Origin: Ostrinia nubilalis
Taxonomy: Eukaryota > Arthropoda > Insecta > Lepidoptera > Crambidae
Direction: 5' to 3'
NCBI RefSeq assembly: GCF_963855985.1
Contig: NC_087111.1
Span: 7,321,001-7,385,000, forward strand
Length of the DNA: 64,000 nt
This document shows positions 10,450-22,900 of the stretch, one piece after another. The position numbers and the translations under genes were made by a program. The notes under the pieces are model-generated. The model did not search any database. It saw only the letters and a program-made list of their open reading frames with translations, and was not told the origin of the DNA. Position 1 is the stretch's first letter; each line of letters opens with the position of its first letter.

Positions 10450-10771
10450 TAGAGCGACTCCTGCACTTTGTTGGCTTAATTAAGCAGTGACCGCCGCTCT
10501 GACACTCAATTATAGGCCTGGGGATAGGGACCAGCTTTAGTTTTGCATAGGAAATAGCAAAACTTTTTTGTTGAGGAATAAACACATAAATGACACTTCA
10601 CACTTATGTTTCGTTTTCTTTCTACACTATGACTTAAAATAGGTATCTGTTAACCTCGTTTTTTGTTTTCGCGTATAAAATAGAGCGACTCCTGCACTTT
10701 GTTGGCTTAATTAAGCAGTGACAGCCGCTTTGACATTCAATTATAGGCCTGGGTACTGGAGCCAGTTTAAA
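10450..10771. repeat. Local direct duplication (two ~90-bp copies, 231 bp apart)
   Basis: 10450-10545 and 10681-10771 share GAGCGACTCCTGCACTTTG, the palindromic TTAATTAA and AATTATAGGCCTGGG with only a few differences. No known element is recognised. Confidence 0.75.
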
Positions 10772-10984
10772 GTATGATTCCGAACTTCGCTGCACGCACA
10801 AAGTACGATATTCCGCTTTACTTATTCGGTCGGTGCCCTATCTCCTTGACGTCGCCAGTCCTTTGAGCATAACATGCTAGGCTTACTGAGACGTAGATAG
10901 TCTGTAGATTAAATTGAATTATCTACTACGTGGCCTCTCACTACAGGCCTTATACAGAAGCTCTAAGTTAAACAGCGTGCTATG

Positions 10985-11160
10985 TAGAGGAGATCCGTAA
11001 ACGAACTAAAGTCGCTGACATAGCCCGACGGACTTCAGCAGGGAAGTGCTGGACGCAGGCCGCTACCAATCGGTCAATATGGAAAGCATTGGGGGAGGCC
11101 TATGTTCAGCAGTGGACGTCCTATGGCTGAAATGATGATGATGATGATGATCTACTATGA
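10985..11160 (+). mobile_element. RTE-type LINE 3' fragment with internal deletion
   Basis: The element reads EIRKRTKVADIARR (10986-11028) and then jumps straight to the last ~30 codons (from about 11035), so about 60 codons are missing. It ends with an (ATG)n tail. Confidence 0.8.
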
Positions 11161-12140
11161 TGATTTTGATGATGACGATGATCTGATAAGTGGTGATTCC
11201 TTATAGACCCAGGCGTTTATAGTTGAATGTTAAACGATATTATTTGCTTACTTATGTAATAGCAGTGTTTGACAATTGTTAAATAGTGTCAGCTCTAAGC
11301 CTACAAGTGCGGCGCGGTTCGAACGCTCGTGACCGCTCGCTCGTCGCTCTAATGAAGTCGTAAGGCGCTCGCACACGGAGACATACGCTCGCCGGCTAAG
11401 GGGGTAGAGAGACGGCTTCAATATTTTGTTAGTTTGGTATTCTAGAGTGTAATCACTCCACATAGTCTAGTTTGGAGGTGCTAAAACCATTGTAACAAAT
11501 CTAGTTCTTAATAATGCTGTCTCTGCCATGAACGGAAAGATTTCCTAATCATTTAGATTTAAATAAGGCTTTCTGTATGTTTTATAAAAATATTTATTCT
11601 AGCTCTAGCCTTAAGTCTTCTAAGAGCTTAAAACGCGGTGTGACTACAATCTTTCGTAGTGTATTTTTTCACTGCACGAGCATTTTCCTCTTTTCTCTAA
11701 TTTACTAAAAATAAATTCAGGATTTGGTCTACAGTACACTCAGATGCTCAGACTAAAGTACAATAAATAAAATTATTACATACTACCAAGAAAATAAAGC
11801 TCATGGAAGTTAATATACTACTAATCCAAGAGTCTTTAATCTTTATCCTCCTTTTCTCTAATTTCGCTATGCCCAGTGTCTAATAGCAATAAAGAATTTG
11901 AATTAAGACGCACTTAAATCGTAATTGTTTATGCCTAAAGCTGTCTCCACACTATCAAGACAGGTGCACGCTCGCTGGGTGGCTCTTATTACGACTCATT
12001 AGAGCGCGCATTACCGCACAAATTATCCCGCGCCTCCACACCTATCTAGGGTTAGCTTTCAATATTTTGCGATTGAGGCGATTACACTGCTCGGTTATAT
12101 TGGGGGGGTCTCTACATAACATCATAACACGCTTACATCT
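11161..12140. other. Non-coding stretch, nothing recognised
   Basis: AT-rich sequence with no convincing open frame or repeat. The 71-codon minus-strand frame at 11248-11463 has no domain. Confidence 0.35.
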
Positions 12141-12142
12141 TT

Positions 12143-12266
12143 TAGGCTGGGTTGCACCATCTTACTTTAACATTTACAAACGTCAAAAATCTGTCAAACT
12201 CCTTACAAAAAGCACCGGCTATCGTTATTTTTACGGTTAAAGTTAGGTGGTGCAACTCAGCCTTAG
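12143..12266. mobile_element. MITE with GGTTGCACC inverted ends, copy 1
   Basis: The left end reads AGGCTGGGTTGCACCATCTT. The right end is its imperfect inverse (GGTGGTGCAACTCAGCCTTA). The ~123-bp interior contains GTCAAAAATCTGTCAAACTCC. Further copies lie at 25.5, 26.6, 32.6, 47.9 and 55.6 kb. Confidence 0.8.
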
Positions 12267-12514
12267 TTTAATAGGTACAATTTTTATCCCAGAACGCAGG
12301 TTTCAATTCCTGCTAAATTACTTTAACACAAAGATGATTGTGCGTTGGTACCTGATTACGAAGATAAAATATCCTCAGTAATTAAATACTTATTTCACAT
12401 ACCTACTGCACGAACCTTAACTTCGAACTCCTCCTATGTTCTTCTGATTAATTTCGTTGCGGGTCCAATGACAGTTTAACTTTCCCCCGGGACAAACTTG
12501 ACCTTCATTGGTTG

Positions 12515-13110
12515 CGTTTTTATGTCGGTCAAGCTGTAGATCCTGGCTACACAGGAGTTGCAGTGGTGGGAAAGAGAGGTGGGAATAGTCCCGTACCTAC
12601 TGCACTTTTGATTCTAACACTTTTTACCTTAACATCAAAATCTATTAGGTATTTGTCTTAAATTCATTAATAGAACCAAATGGTGTCATGTACCTCACTC
12701 TTACCTTATAAAGTAATACGTATGACTATTAACAGTTCTAGAGAAATTAGGGTAATTTCACTAACTACTACTAACTGTGTTGCCATAGAACGAGTTCGAA
12801 CGAGCCTACTTATCGTGTATTAGCACTTGTTGTGGGAAATATTGTCTTCCTTGGATCTCATGTTTTATTGGGTAGGTACCTGATGTTGTATTAATGTTAG
12901 TACAAAATATTAACCAATCATTAGTAAACTGTAAACATTCTAAGAAGACTGTCTATACCTTATTAATCAGTCTTACACTAAGTAGATCAAGGAGAAGAAT
13001 TATTTTTACCAAAGATTGGTTGGGTTTTTATTGGCGGTAAAGCTGTAGATCCTGGCTACAAAAGAGTTACAGCATTGGATACGAAAGGCGGGAAGTCCCG
13101 TAACCAAAAG
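12515..13110. repeat. Pair of diverged direct repeats
   Basis: 12515-12595 and 13022-13105 share GCTGTAGATCCTGGCTACA, a GAGTT(A/G)CAG block and GGGA..AGTCCCGTA. They lie about 510 bp apart. The family is unidentified; it could be two pieces of the same retroelement. Confidence 0.6.
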
Positions 13111-13854
13111 ACTCGAAGAAAAATGTAAAAACAAAATGCTAGAAACAGTATCCATGACATAAACTTCTCTAGTGCCTGTTTAGATCTGTATTTTACCACA
13201 GAATCAACATTATCGTCTTTTAATCGTCATCTGAACAAAACAGAACGCACAGCAAAAGCTTTATAACTAACTCTTTGAATCCTGTCTTCCCCGTAATCTT
13301 TTTTTTATATTTTATAGGTCATCAGTCCACTGCGTCCATTTAGCCTATCCTTGCTGTGTCCTCAATATATGCAACCTGTTTTTATATTTATTTATTTATT
13401 ATTGAATCAGATTAAAGGGGCTCAACTCTCATCTGTCTACAAGTATTTTATACCAACAAATATCTATGACGTAAAAATATGGTCGGATCTGTTGCTAATA
13501 TGTATGACGTCACTCTCCCAATACTAAGTGCCAATGCGTTCTCGTAATTACTGGCAACACTATGTATTCCCAAGCAGTTCCTATGGGAAAACCAACAGAA
13601 AGGCGGAAGAGTACCGTACCGCAAACTACAGACCAATAGAGCCCTTCCTATTGGTAGATACAGTGCCAATTGCATTAGCAAATCAGCTAATGCCTGTGGG
13701 AACACTTTGGTGGGAAGGCGGCAACTTTGACCACAAGGAACATATAATAATAATAATAATAAATATTTATTCACTTAAACAACCCAGTAATTTACAATAT
13801 AAAGTAATTAGTAAAACTATGTTACTCTAGGGTTAGTTTTAATTTTTAGTGTCA
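13111..13854. other. Non-coding stretch with microsatellites and a TGACGTCA site
   Basis: It contains (TTTA)n near 13385, TGACGTCA at 13505-13512 and (AAT)n near 13746. Open frames run on both strands at 13448-13830, but neither shows a domain and they overlap, so I do not call a gene. Confidence 0.4.
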
Positions 13855-14020
13855 CAAAAACTTGGACTTGAATATACGAGCACGCCGGATAAAGCCGAAG
13901 CGCTGGTAGGGTAAAAAGATTATGAGACATGTAGAGGCTCCTTAAGAGCATATGACGATTTGTAAGAACTATTTATTAGTCTAAACAAATAAAGAAATTT
14001 TGAATTTGACTTTGAAAGAG
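13855..14020 (+). mobile_element. LINE 3' UTR and tail fragment
   Basis: The block ends AATAAAGAAATTTTGAATTT and then GACTTTGA. This is a polyadenylation-like signal followed by the TTTGAC-type tail also seen at the LINE end near 44,960. Confidence 0.4.
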
Positions 14021-16737
14021 CACATCGGACTATGCGTTTTTGCTGCAAAATTATTATGACTGGCATATGCCACAGTGTGACATTAATGTGCCGTCGTCTG
14101 AACTTAAATGATATTATATTTCTTCAATGTCATTCGCTTATTAATTACTTAAATCACCGTCGACGTAATGAGACACAATCAATAGAAAAACAATAAGTAG
14201 ATAAATAAATGGAGTGCAAGCCAAATCCTTCATTAACTAGAGATGATCTGATGATCATTGACTATCCAAGTATTTGTTTTTAAGCCTTAATGATTACATC
14301 CGAATATCAACGCCTAACTTTTACTAATGTTACCATAATTTATCTACTGTACTTGAATGTAATTGACAAACAAACTATTTTTGTTTAAATAGAGACTTTA
14401 AGGTAGAGTTGCAACATATTTTCAAAGTTCTGGTATTTGCAAGCACATGTCATAAGGAAGTTCAATGCGAAAACAATAAAACCTGCTAAAGCAATAATGT
14501 TAAGAGCTTTTTAATATTTTCCTTTGATTTGTGCAGTTGTTTGCGCCGGTGTTTGCAAACCATCAGGACACGACTCCGGCGGGCATTGTCTTTAGCGGCT
14601 TGTATTGGCTGGCAAAGATTAAAACATGTCACTAAATGGTGTTATCATTATCATCATTATTTCGGACTTTAGGCTGTATGGTGTATGCCTTTGCTTTTTC
14701 CTTCAAAAAGAAACAATCGAACCAAAAAAAATCAAACTGCAGCCGTTTAGTGCTAGCAAAAAACTACAAGAGCTCCATGGAGCACGATGTTCTATTTATT
14801 TCATCCAGCCAACTATCTCCTTGGGGTGATTATTACAGATATATTAATAACTAAAATTGAAAACTCAGCGAGAAAGATTCAGAGGAATTAGCAGACATAA
14901 TATTATTTTAACAGTTCTGATATTCTTATCATCGATATTCCCATTAGGTCTTGATTGATTTGAAAATAGGAATTCCATGAGTTAATACGTAACGATTTTT
15001 CCGTGTGGCACTAGTAGCAGAAACAAAAATTATGTGTCCTTTATTTTTAAAATGAAAAACATGTTTACTTGTTTGAGGAATTTTTGTTACATAAATGACC
15101 AATAAGCCATAATTTATTCAAAACTTAAAATTTACTTATCGATCGTTTATGTTTGGGAATAAACGAAAAGCAACATACTCGGCGCCTCATTACTTAGCGG
15201 ACTTTCTCACGCCAGCCAAATCTTGTCCGTTTAAGGCCAGCGAAATTATGCATGTCTTATCTGTCCGCTTAATCTTTGCCGCGGTGCTAAGGAGCTCAAT
15301 TAGCAACGCGTTAGCAATAATTAATGCAAGCCCGAGCCTTTGTCTCCGATCTCACAGCCTGAGTTATTAACTGAGCCTTACAGTTCCTCCTGCGAAGAGC
15401 GTCTTCCAAAAAGTAGGCATCAAACTGGATTTTGGTTTTGACATCAAATAAATGACCTTTCTGTAAAGTTGTTCAGTGTCAAGCTTTGATGCTTACAAGC
15501 TGTCCCCTTGCATGATCTAAAACAAATATTAGTCAGCGAAGGTATTTAGCATTTACAAATATGTTTAAACCTTCTTTTCTGTGTAGTTGAATTTGGGCTT
15601 TTGTAAGTGGTAGGTATTTTTGAAATAGTTTAGGTAGGTAGGTAGAGGTGAAATCTTTATTTTTCTTAGAACTAATAAGTAAGTTACCTAGCTTTTGCAA
15701 CATTATCAGATAAAGCTTTGCACGGGAAACCCAAAATTAAGGAAAATTTTAATAGGAATTAAATCCTGTATTCGTATGAAATTTCCTAACTAAATGCCTT
15801 AGAAAAGAAATTTATTCTATTAAAATCTCTTTAATTTTAATAGAGTGAAGTATTATTATGACCAACACAAATCTACTTGTAGACATCCAGTGTATACCGA
15901 AAACGGACACAAACATGTGACTAAAAAAAAGATATCGACAAATAAAAAATAAAAAAAGCAACACCGACCTCCAACGTTCATTAAATACGTCGACAAAGCG
16001 CGCTAATGCCTGGCACACGACGGCAGCTAAAAAAGAAATTATTCTCATTTCAAAATTCAAAATAAATATCCCGCCATTCGGATTTGAAAAAGGAACGCGT
16101 CACAATAAAGACCGGCTCGGCAGAGGCCGCTCAAGGAGTCATTTAAAATATATTGAGTCGGATGACAAAGACTCGATTGTCGAAGAACGTTTTTCTACGC
16201 TGAATTAGAGGAGATTACTCTCGAATAGGCGTAATAAATCTTTGCAATGGGCGGCCATTGATTTCTTGAGAGTAGGTGTGATTGTCGACGGTAATCTTCA
16301 TAAATATCGATAAGTCAAACGTGAAAGAAAGTCTATTACGTTTATTACGACCTCCTATTTTGCTAACAAATCAGTCATTGGTGTTGTTGTACCAATTTTG
16401 AGTTATGTCGCGGTTTAAGCGCATTATTGTTTAGTCCTTTTAAGCCTTTATAAAGGCGTCCTTTTGTTGATAGCAATCAGGAGTCCTTCAGGGCATGAAA
16501 GGGCATCGTTTGTATCTCTCGGTTAGCAATTTTGCATAGAGATTTACGTAAGTAATGGCTTTTAGTATGTGTCGTTTTATTGGTCGGCTTTATTAACAAA
16601 ATACAGCGTCTAGCAAGTTATAATGGTCTGACGGCTTTAAAACCCTTTAAGCTGGTGACTGAGTTTTTGACATCGTATTTTAAACTTTAGGTGGATGTGA
16701 CTAAGGCGTAATATGAATTTAAAATATTTTTCTCTTT
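14021..16737. other. Long non-coding stretch, nothing recognised
   Basis: No gene, TIR or LTR is seen. Short open frames (14626-14854 plus, 15149-15370 plus, 15812-16060 minus) lack domains and splice context. Regulatory DNA of neighbouring genes cannot be excluded. Confidence 0.35.
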
Positions 16738-16912
16738 CCACAGCTGGACAAAGGCCTCCCCCAAGGATTTCCTGCGCTGCCCGCATCCAGGTACTTCCCA
16801 CAACCTTCACCATATCTTCGGTCCCAGTCTAGTGGGAGGCACACTACGTCTTTTGGCCCGTTGTCACCTTTCTGCCCCAACAGCCATCTTCTCTACGAGC
16901 TATGTGCCCGCA
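16738..16912 (-). mobile_element. RTE-type LINE 3' fragment (AACG-tail type), diverged
   Basis: The minus strand encodes a decayed C-terminus (about RKVTTGQ.. to DKGLCPAV). The phrase ACAAAGGCCTCCCCCAAGG at 16748 is the reverse complement of the conserved LGEAFVQ region. Confidence 0.65.
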
Positions 16913-17505
16913 GTAGGGATGTTTCCTGGGTAAAAAAGCAAGAGTTTGAATTAGGTAGTCCGTCGGTTAACTTATCAAAAAAATACTCGACACGTATTCA
17001 CTTTTTCAAACTAATGAAAATTAAAAGAGATAAAATGCGCCAAAGTTCAAAAGAATAGGCCCGTGCGTGACATCAAGGCGTGCCTAAAAGTGTAGCACTT
17101 TGTGACGTCACTCGGAACTTCAACGCATCATAACTTCGTAATTACATGTTTGATTGACAAATAAAAATATCCAATATGTTTGTGTAATGTAATTGTCCGA
17201 CTAAAAGTAATTTTAAATAGGAAACTAGCCTCCTGCTCATCATCATCAGATGCAAATCAATTTCAACATAATAAATGCCAATTTAAAACAGTAATCTAAC
17301 CTCTTAACAACAATTGCACCTTCCCTCGAATACCTGCGCTTGGCTGTAATTGGTCTACAAAAAGCGCAGGCAACTAGTAGGTATAATCATTTAAGATAAC
17401 TTTAATTAAGCAATCCTGGACACAATCTTCATTAACATTACCTTAGGGTTAAGGCGTGTGCATACGGGTGACACTTTCACTTCGTTTAGGCGACCTTTTT
17501 AGTTA
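16913..17505. other. Non-coding stretch with a TGACGTCA site
   Basis: TGACGTCA lies at 17103-17110 beside CATAACTTCGTAATTAC. The minus-strand reading (ACGAAGTTATG upstream of the palindrome) recalls the repeat near 33.4 kb. No gene is seen. Confidence 0.35.
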
Positions 17506-17652
17506 GTCATCATCATCATCATTTCAGCCATAGGACGTCCACTGCTGAACATAGGCCTCCCCCAATGCTTTCCACATTGATCGATTGGTAGCGGCCTGGG
17601 TCCAGGCTTCTATACTACCTTTACGATGTCGTCGGTCCACCTTGTAGGTGTT
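17506..17652 (-). mobile_element. RTE-type LINE 3' fragment (ATG-tail type)
   Basis: The copy lies on the minus strand with (ATC)n tail at 17507-17522 and the C-terminal ~43 codons reversed. TTTTAGT near 17490 and 17650 may be the target duplication. Confidence 0.75.
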
Positions 17653-17786
17653 TTAGTAAGTACATATTATTACCTAGTTGACACTGCTAGCTACGTCCTT
17701 TTTACGAGAAGAGGTGAAACGTCATTATTATCATCATCAGGTCATTTAGTCTTTACTGCAGGAGTACAAACCTCTCCAATGAGGGC

Positions 17787-17965
17787 TATCGTTTTAGCGC
17801 TCACCAGTTAGCGCCACTGTAGAGTAAGGTCCTGTCACTTGCTAGTAGCGAAGACAGTGGCGCCAACTTGTGAGCGCTAAAGTGGTAGGAGGACTATCGT
17901 ATTTGCACTCATCAAGATGGCGCCACTGTAGAGTAAGGTCCTGTCAATCGACAGGGGTGCCAACT
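17787..17965. repeat. Inverted repeat plus partial third copy
   Basis: 17795-17820 and 17854-17879 form an imperfect 26-bp inverted repeat around a 33-bp loop. The unit GGCGCCACTGTAGAGTAAGG recurs in direct orientation at about 17921. It is probably a small foldback element. Confidence 0.7.
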
Positions 17966-18031
17966 GTTAAGTATACTCTACATCTGTGGATCGATGTCCT
18001 TGAAAGATTTTGAAAAGCACCTAAATGCGAG

Positions 18032-18205
18032 GGCAATCTAGACCGTTGGTTGTGGAAATCCTTATTCAGCAGCTGACGTCTTTTGTTTGAAACATACGAA
18101 CGAATTTATAAATGTTGCAGGTAGAGGCCAGATATAGGCTGCTGTCATCATTGTTGTCAAGTCTATGTTCAGCAGTGGACGTCCTGTGGCTGAAATGATG
18201 AATGA
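18032..18205 (+). mobile_element. Two adjacent RTE LINE 3' scraps
   Basis: 18032-18102 is a diverged AACG-tail end (GAAACATACGAACG). 18115-18205 is an ATG-tail end (GTTCAGCAGTGGACGTCCTG, tail TGATGAATG). Both are on the plus strand. Confidence 0.6.
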
Positions 18206-19703
18206 AAAGATTTTTTTTTCACCCTACGCTCATGTGACGATAGCGTGCCACATATTATTTTGATTAAGTAACAGCAATACATTTTTGTTGCAAAATAGCC
18301 TACATTACAGCGTGATAAGACGCCACTTCTTCTTTTCGTGTCGACAGCAAACCTACACAGTGTCAGCCCAAAACTCCGCCACAAGAGTGGCGTTGTCAGC
18401 AGCACTCATCAAATCCTCCTGAGTGTGTGCAGTTGCTTCGGCACTCAGGGCACGACATCAGGACGCCACTGAGTTTCTTGATGTGCCATCGTCAGTACAT
18501 ACGGTTTTACCGGTAAGTGCCTCAGTGTGGTCACAGCGCTACAGACTAAGCGCGGCTCCGCGACGTGTTAGCACTCGTTAGCGGACATGCGCCACGCTCT
18601 GCCTACATCTTAATTAAGCGACCGGTACTAGGGCTACACTCTACCGGTTCTGCCGGTAACTATTTTGAACTTAAGTTTCGGTTGGTGACTATTTCTTCGC
18701 GGCATTTGTCCTTTTGATTCAAACAACTGTACTCTCTCGGGTTGCCTGGGCAATCGATTGCTAGAAACAAGACCGTCTAGCTAAATTGTGTTATTCCAAT
18801 TCTTTAAGAAACAAGACAGCTATGTAAAGCAGTAGCAATATACTCTATTACTATATTTTAGCCAAAATTACTTTTAATAACCTTTTTCTACCAGGAATGG
18901 ACTCGCGAACCAATCCAGACGTTTTATTTACTTTTGGGAATACTGACCTAAGTATCTTAATCACGTATAAAATGTCACCTTTTAAGTGGAACCGGTTGCT
19001 TGAACTACCAAAAAAAAATTTAAGTGCTTCTCTTTTTCGTAAGGTGTTGATGTGGTCTAGATCAAACTGCTAAAAATAACCAGTCAAATCCAAAACGAGA
19101 TTATGCTTCTGCTGAAATACAATAATTTTGTATGCGTCACTAACTCTATCCTTTTTACCGGTATTATAAACGGTACTCGTGTGTGTGTCGCATCCCTATC
19201 GCGGCTTATTAGGTCGTATATTGACGACCAATTAAGCCCGTGTTCAGCAATCTGGCCAGATAAGCGCATTTGTTTGTCACGAGACGTCTTTATGCTAATC
19301 CAGTACCATCAATATGGTGGTCTTGGTTAATGAATTTTTTAACTATTAGTTATTCTATGAGAGTTTTAAAGTCTTCTTCTGAATTCTAATTTATTTATTG
19401 AAAAAGATACATCTACAACATCAGTAGGTAATATCACATAGCTACGATAACCTAAAGGTTCTGTCATAATTCTTATTTTCGTAGTTAGTTGACAATGTTG
19501 TGATTTTGTAACGAAACTTCCTAGGTTGTGATCTAGGTTGAGAAAATCGAATTTAGAAGTTGAAAACTAAAATTGGCGTAGTTAAAGTCATATAAAAAAT
19601 ATAAAACATAAATCTAACGTGAAATATTAATCTGAAACATTTATGGATTTATTTTGATGTTTGATAAATTAAGAATTATTCTTATTTAGCTACCCTACTT
19701 AAT
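18206..19703. other. Non-coding stretch, nothing recognised
   Basis: No gene or repeat is supported. Short frames at 18169-18405 and 19084-19330 have no recognisable protein. Confidence 0.35.
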
Positions 19704-19916
19704 AATATTATAAATGCGAAAGTTTGGATGTCTGGATGTCAGGATGTCAGAATGTCTGGATGTTTGTTACTCTTTCACGCAAAAACTACTGAACGGATTT
19801 TGATGAAACTTTACAGTATTATTGTTTATAACCCAGAATAACATATAGGCTATAATTTATGACGATCTGTGTCAAACTAAATTTCACGCGGGTGAAGCGG
19901 CGGGCAAAAACTAGTA
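19704..19916 (+). mobile_element. Helitron-like (Lep1-type) element
   Basis: It begins with AATATTATAAATGCGAAAGT. A GGATGTCT-type microsatellite follows, then the conserved AAAACTACTGAACGGATTTT block. It ends in a CGCGGG..GCGGCGGGCAAAAACTAGT terminus. The CTAG end behind a GC hairpin is a Helitron hallmark. Confidence 0.7.
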
Positions 19917-21625
19917 CTTACTTAATTGAGGATTAATTCTATCTTTCCATTGACTTCCCACCGTTTCCAAACAGACATTATTAAGAAATATAGTTAGTAA
20001 AACTTTTTGTAACTGATATACCTACCACGGTCAACAATTGATACTACTCGTACTTACATCTACGTTCACACTTTACTAAACGAATCTAATATTAACCAAC
20101 CCATCCAATCAATAGCTAACTAACTATTCGGGACCACACCGGCATCGATTCCATTCGATTCGATTCAACCACAATCGATTGATTTATAATCGAGTAACCA
20201 GAATGGTGTGATGAGTTGATTGTATTACAGCACTCGAAAACGCTTGTAATGTCCCATTGAAATGTTGGAGGTTTGAATTTGGAACTCATTCAATTATGGC
20301 GGTAAATAGGTTTCGTTTTTTTTTATTTAGAGATACGTGATTCTTTCTTTTTTTTCAGAATGGCCTGTCCAATGTCCATATTATCTGCCGCTCTCTATAT
20401 GTAATAAAAAACCGAAAAACTTAAAAATATACAAAATTTATATTTTTCTTCTTCTGTGCTCCTTTTCGTTCTAGCACCAAGACAGACGAGGAAACAAAAA
20501 TTAGATTAAGGGCTGAAAATTAACTTAGTTTGGGGTTTTCCTTCGATAACTAATCAAGTTCAACATGGGATTATACGCATAAACAAAATACAAATAAATC
20601 CGTTATTATTAGAATATGCGTTAAACGTAACCTTTTTGGACTTACCCAGTTTTGTTTGTGTACAAATTGAAAACAATTGAAATTCCAAACCGTATAGGCA
20701 TAGTGGTTACGAGATAGTGTTTACCTTGAAAATTATTTTTACATTACCATAACTTAAGAATTTCAACGGAAAAAATTATGATGTTAGTCATAATTATTAC
20801 CTAGTCTTTTCAATAAAGAAAAATACGAGTAGGTATAAATAAATAAATAAAAAGGATTAGAAATAATGTTAAACAAGGAGTAAGTAGTTCTCGTGGGCCA
20901 GCCAGACAGTCTTGGGTTGAAGTTGAATGAGAGCAAGGAAGGCTGACCTTAAATAAAATGGGATAATTAAGAAGAATAGAGAAGAAGAATCATCAGCCTG
21001 TATTTTCTTTGATGGCTTTGCTATGACGCGACCCTAGAAAAAAGGATCCTTATTCGAAAAAAAGAATAATTTTAATTCAAAAAAATATTCGCGGCCAAAC
21101 CGCAATCCATAGATTATATTCCAAAAAGATCGCATTGCAAGGCGGCAATAATTCAAATTTGGAAGCCGCCGGTAATGGCGTAACGAAGCGTGACGCCGCA
21201 GGTAGCTCGGGTGGCAAAGGCGCCGCGCCTAAACAGCCTGGCGAAAGTTATTGTTGACCCCGGGCCTTTTTTCGTAATTAAAAAAAAGAAGCGACATTCT
21301 TTATTTATTACGGAATGTGTGGTTGAGGAACAAGATGCCTAAAATAAGGATTTTGTTAGGAATTTCCTAAATTTTGTAAGAAACTTCTCATTCTTCTTGT
21401 ACACTAGTAGGTTACTGGTTGACATTGATTCTTATTGTTTGTTACCTCGATTTCATTTAAAAGAATGGCTTTAGCAACTTAAAAGTAGCTTTAATTAGAG
21501 CTTTCTTGCAAAACACTCTATCAGACATTGTCTGGCGAATTTATTTTAAAAATTAATTTATACGCAGTTTGATCACTGCTCTATCAAAATAATAAATGGA
21601 TAATAATATCCTGTATTTAAGTTTA
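19917..21625. other. Non-coding stretch, nothing recognised
   Basis: AT-rich sequence with an AAATA microsatellite near 20840. No gene or element is supported. Confidence 0.35.
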
Positions 21626-21631
21626 ATATAC

Positions 21632-22087
21632 TTACATGAATGATCCTTTCAACGTTTCCAATAAATATGAAAAATTAACGATAAAATAAATCCTAATTCG
21701 CGCACGAGCCTTCGTCAATGCTTCAATGCTGACAATTTGAACATACAATGTGATTTGCACTCTATAAATACGTATTAAAGTCACTTTTGGGATATCCCCT
21801 GTAATATATTTCCATACTTTGAAATCTAAAATATCCGACAGATGGGGAATTACGCATTTGGCTCGATTCCATTTGGTCTTGCACAGAGCTAAATTACTTT
21901 CAACGGATCTGTTGTTAAATAAATAAGCAGGATAGGATTCCGGGTGAAGCTCGCTTCCATCTTCGGTCTGATCATCACTTTCATCAGGTAAGATGCAGGT
22001 CAAGTTATGGATATTATTATTATTAATGTAAGACAAAGCAGATATTATTTGACCGCAATTCCACCCGGTAGGATGGTACATATTATC
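21632..22087 (-). other. Unidentified exon-like open frame
   Basis: A 149-codon frame runs from 22081 to 21632 on the minus strand in AT-rich DNA where such length is uncommon. It is preceded on that strand by a possible acceptor (ACTTTACAG, ending near 22096), and the reading stays open between. It contains an acidic block (PDESDDQTEDGSE) after SALSYINNNNIHNL. Acidic N-terminal stretches of this kind occur in piggyBac transposases, but I see no catalytic residues, so that is only a suggestion. A possible donor (AAAAGTGACT) near 21780 would end the exon early. Confidence 0.3.
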
Positions 22088-22154
22088 TGCTCTGTAAAGT
22101 ACCTATTCACTCTCGCATTTTTCTTTCCTCAACAGAAGTGTGTAAAAAACTTTC

Positions 22155-22281
22155 TTTTCCCAAGAGGCTGAGTTTCTTCCGCCACTTCTTCTCAGCACCA
22201 GCTCATAATGTTGTCCCGAAGTGGTGGAAAGGCAAGAAAAGGGCCTATGTACTGAATAAACTATTTGATTTGATTTGAAAA
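22155..22281 (+). mobile_element. Jockey-type LINE 3' end
   Basis: GAGTTTCTTCCGCCACTTCT, CTCAGCACCAGCTC and CCCGAAGTGGTGG form a phrase common in lepidopteran jockey-type 3' ends (from memory). The tail is TTTGATTTGATTTG. A minus-strand relative lies at 31.2 kb. Confidence 0.65.
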
Positions 22282-22611
22282 TGTCCGAATAAGCAACAGC
22301 CCGCCAACTGAGTGGCGTACGCTGGTCGCCGAATATCGTCCATATTTAACGCGCTCAAGTTATTTACGACTACAATATTTAATTTCGCCGCAAAGACTCG
22401 CCGACTGTAAAAAGAGGTGTTTTTCTTGGGGATCCGTGTTTATAAAAACCTATAAAAGTTTTGTAAGCTTTATGAAAGCACTTATAAAGTATTTAAGGCA
22501 AATCTAACCTTTATGCTTACTACTACGACAGAGGTAAAGCTAAGTATTAAACTATCGTGCTATTTTACTCTACTGGTTTCATGACTCAAAACACTTTAAT
22601 CCTTCGACATC

Positions 22612-22900
22612 AGCATTATTTCAGCCACAGGACAGTACGTCCACTGCTGACATAGGCCTCCCCCAATGATTTCTAGATTTCCCGCTTGGCATTGCAGCCG
22701 CTTGCATCCAGCACATTCCTGCATCCTTTACGAGGTAATTTCTCCACTCTCCACCATATTATGGGTGCGCTGCGCTACGCTGCGCTTGCTGGTACGTGAC
22801 CTCCACTCCAGAACCTTGCTGCCCCATCGGCCATCAGTTCTGTGCCCTGCCCATTGCCACTTCAGCTTGATAATCCGTCGGGCTATGTCGTTATTCATAA
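22612..22900 (-). mobile_element. RTE-type LINE 3' fragment (ATG-tail type)
   Basis: About 285 bp of the C-terminal coding region is reversed, from the tail (CATCAGCATTATTTCAGCC) back to ARRIIKLKWQWAGH near 22,870. Insertions such as a six-base repeat in GGACAGTACGTCC show decay. Confidence 0.8.

Noticed and set aside
13448..13830. Overlapping 100- and 108-codon frames on both strands
   Set aside because: Neither has a recognisable domain, the region includes an (AAT)n tract, and both being open suggests chance.
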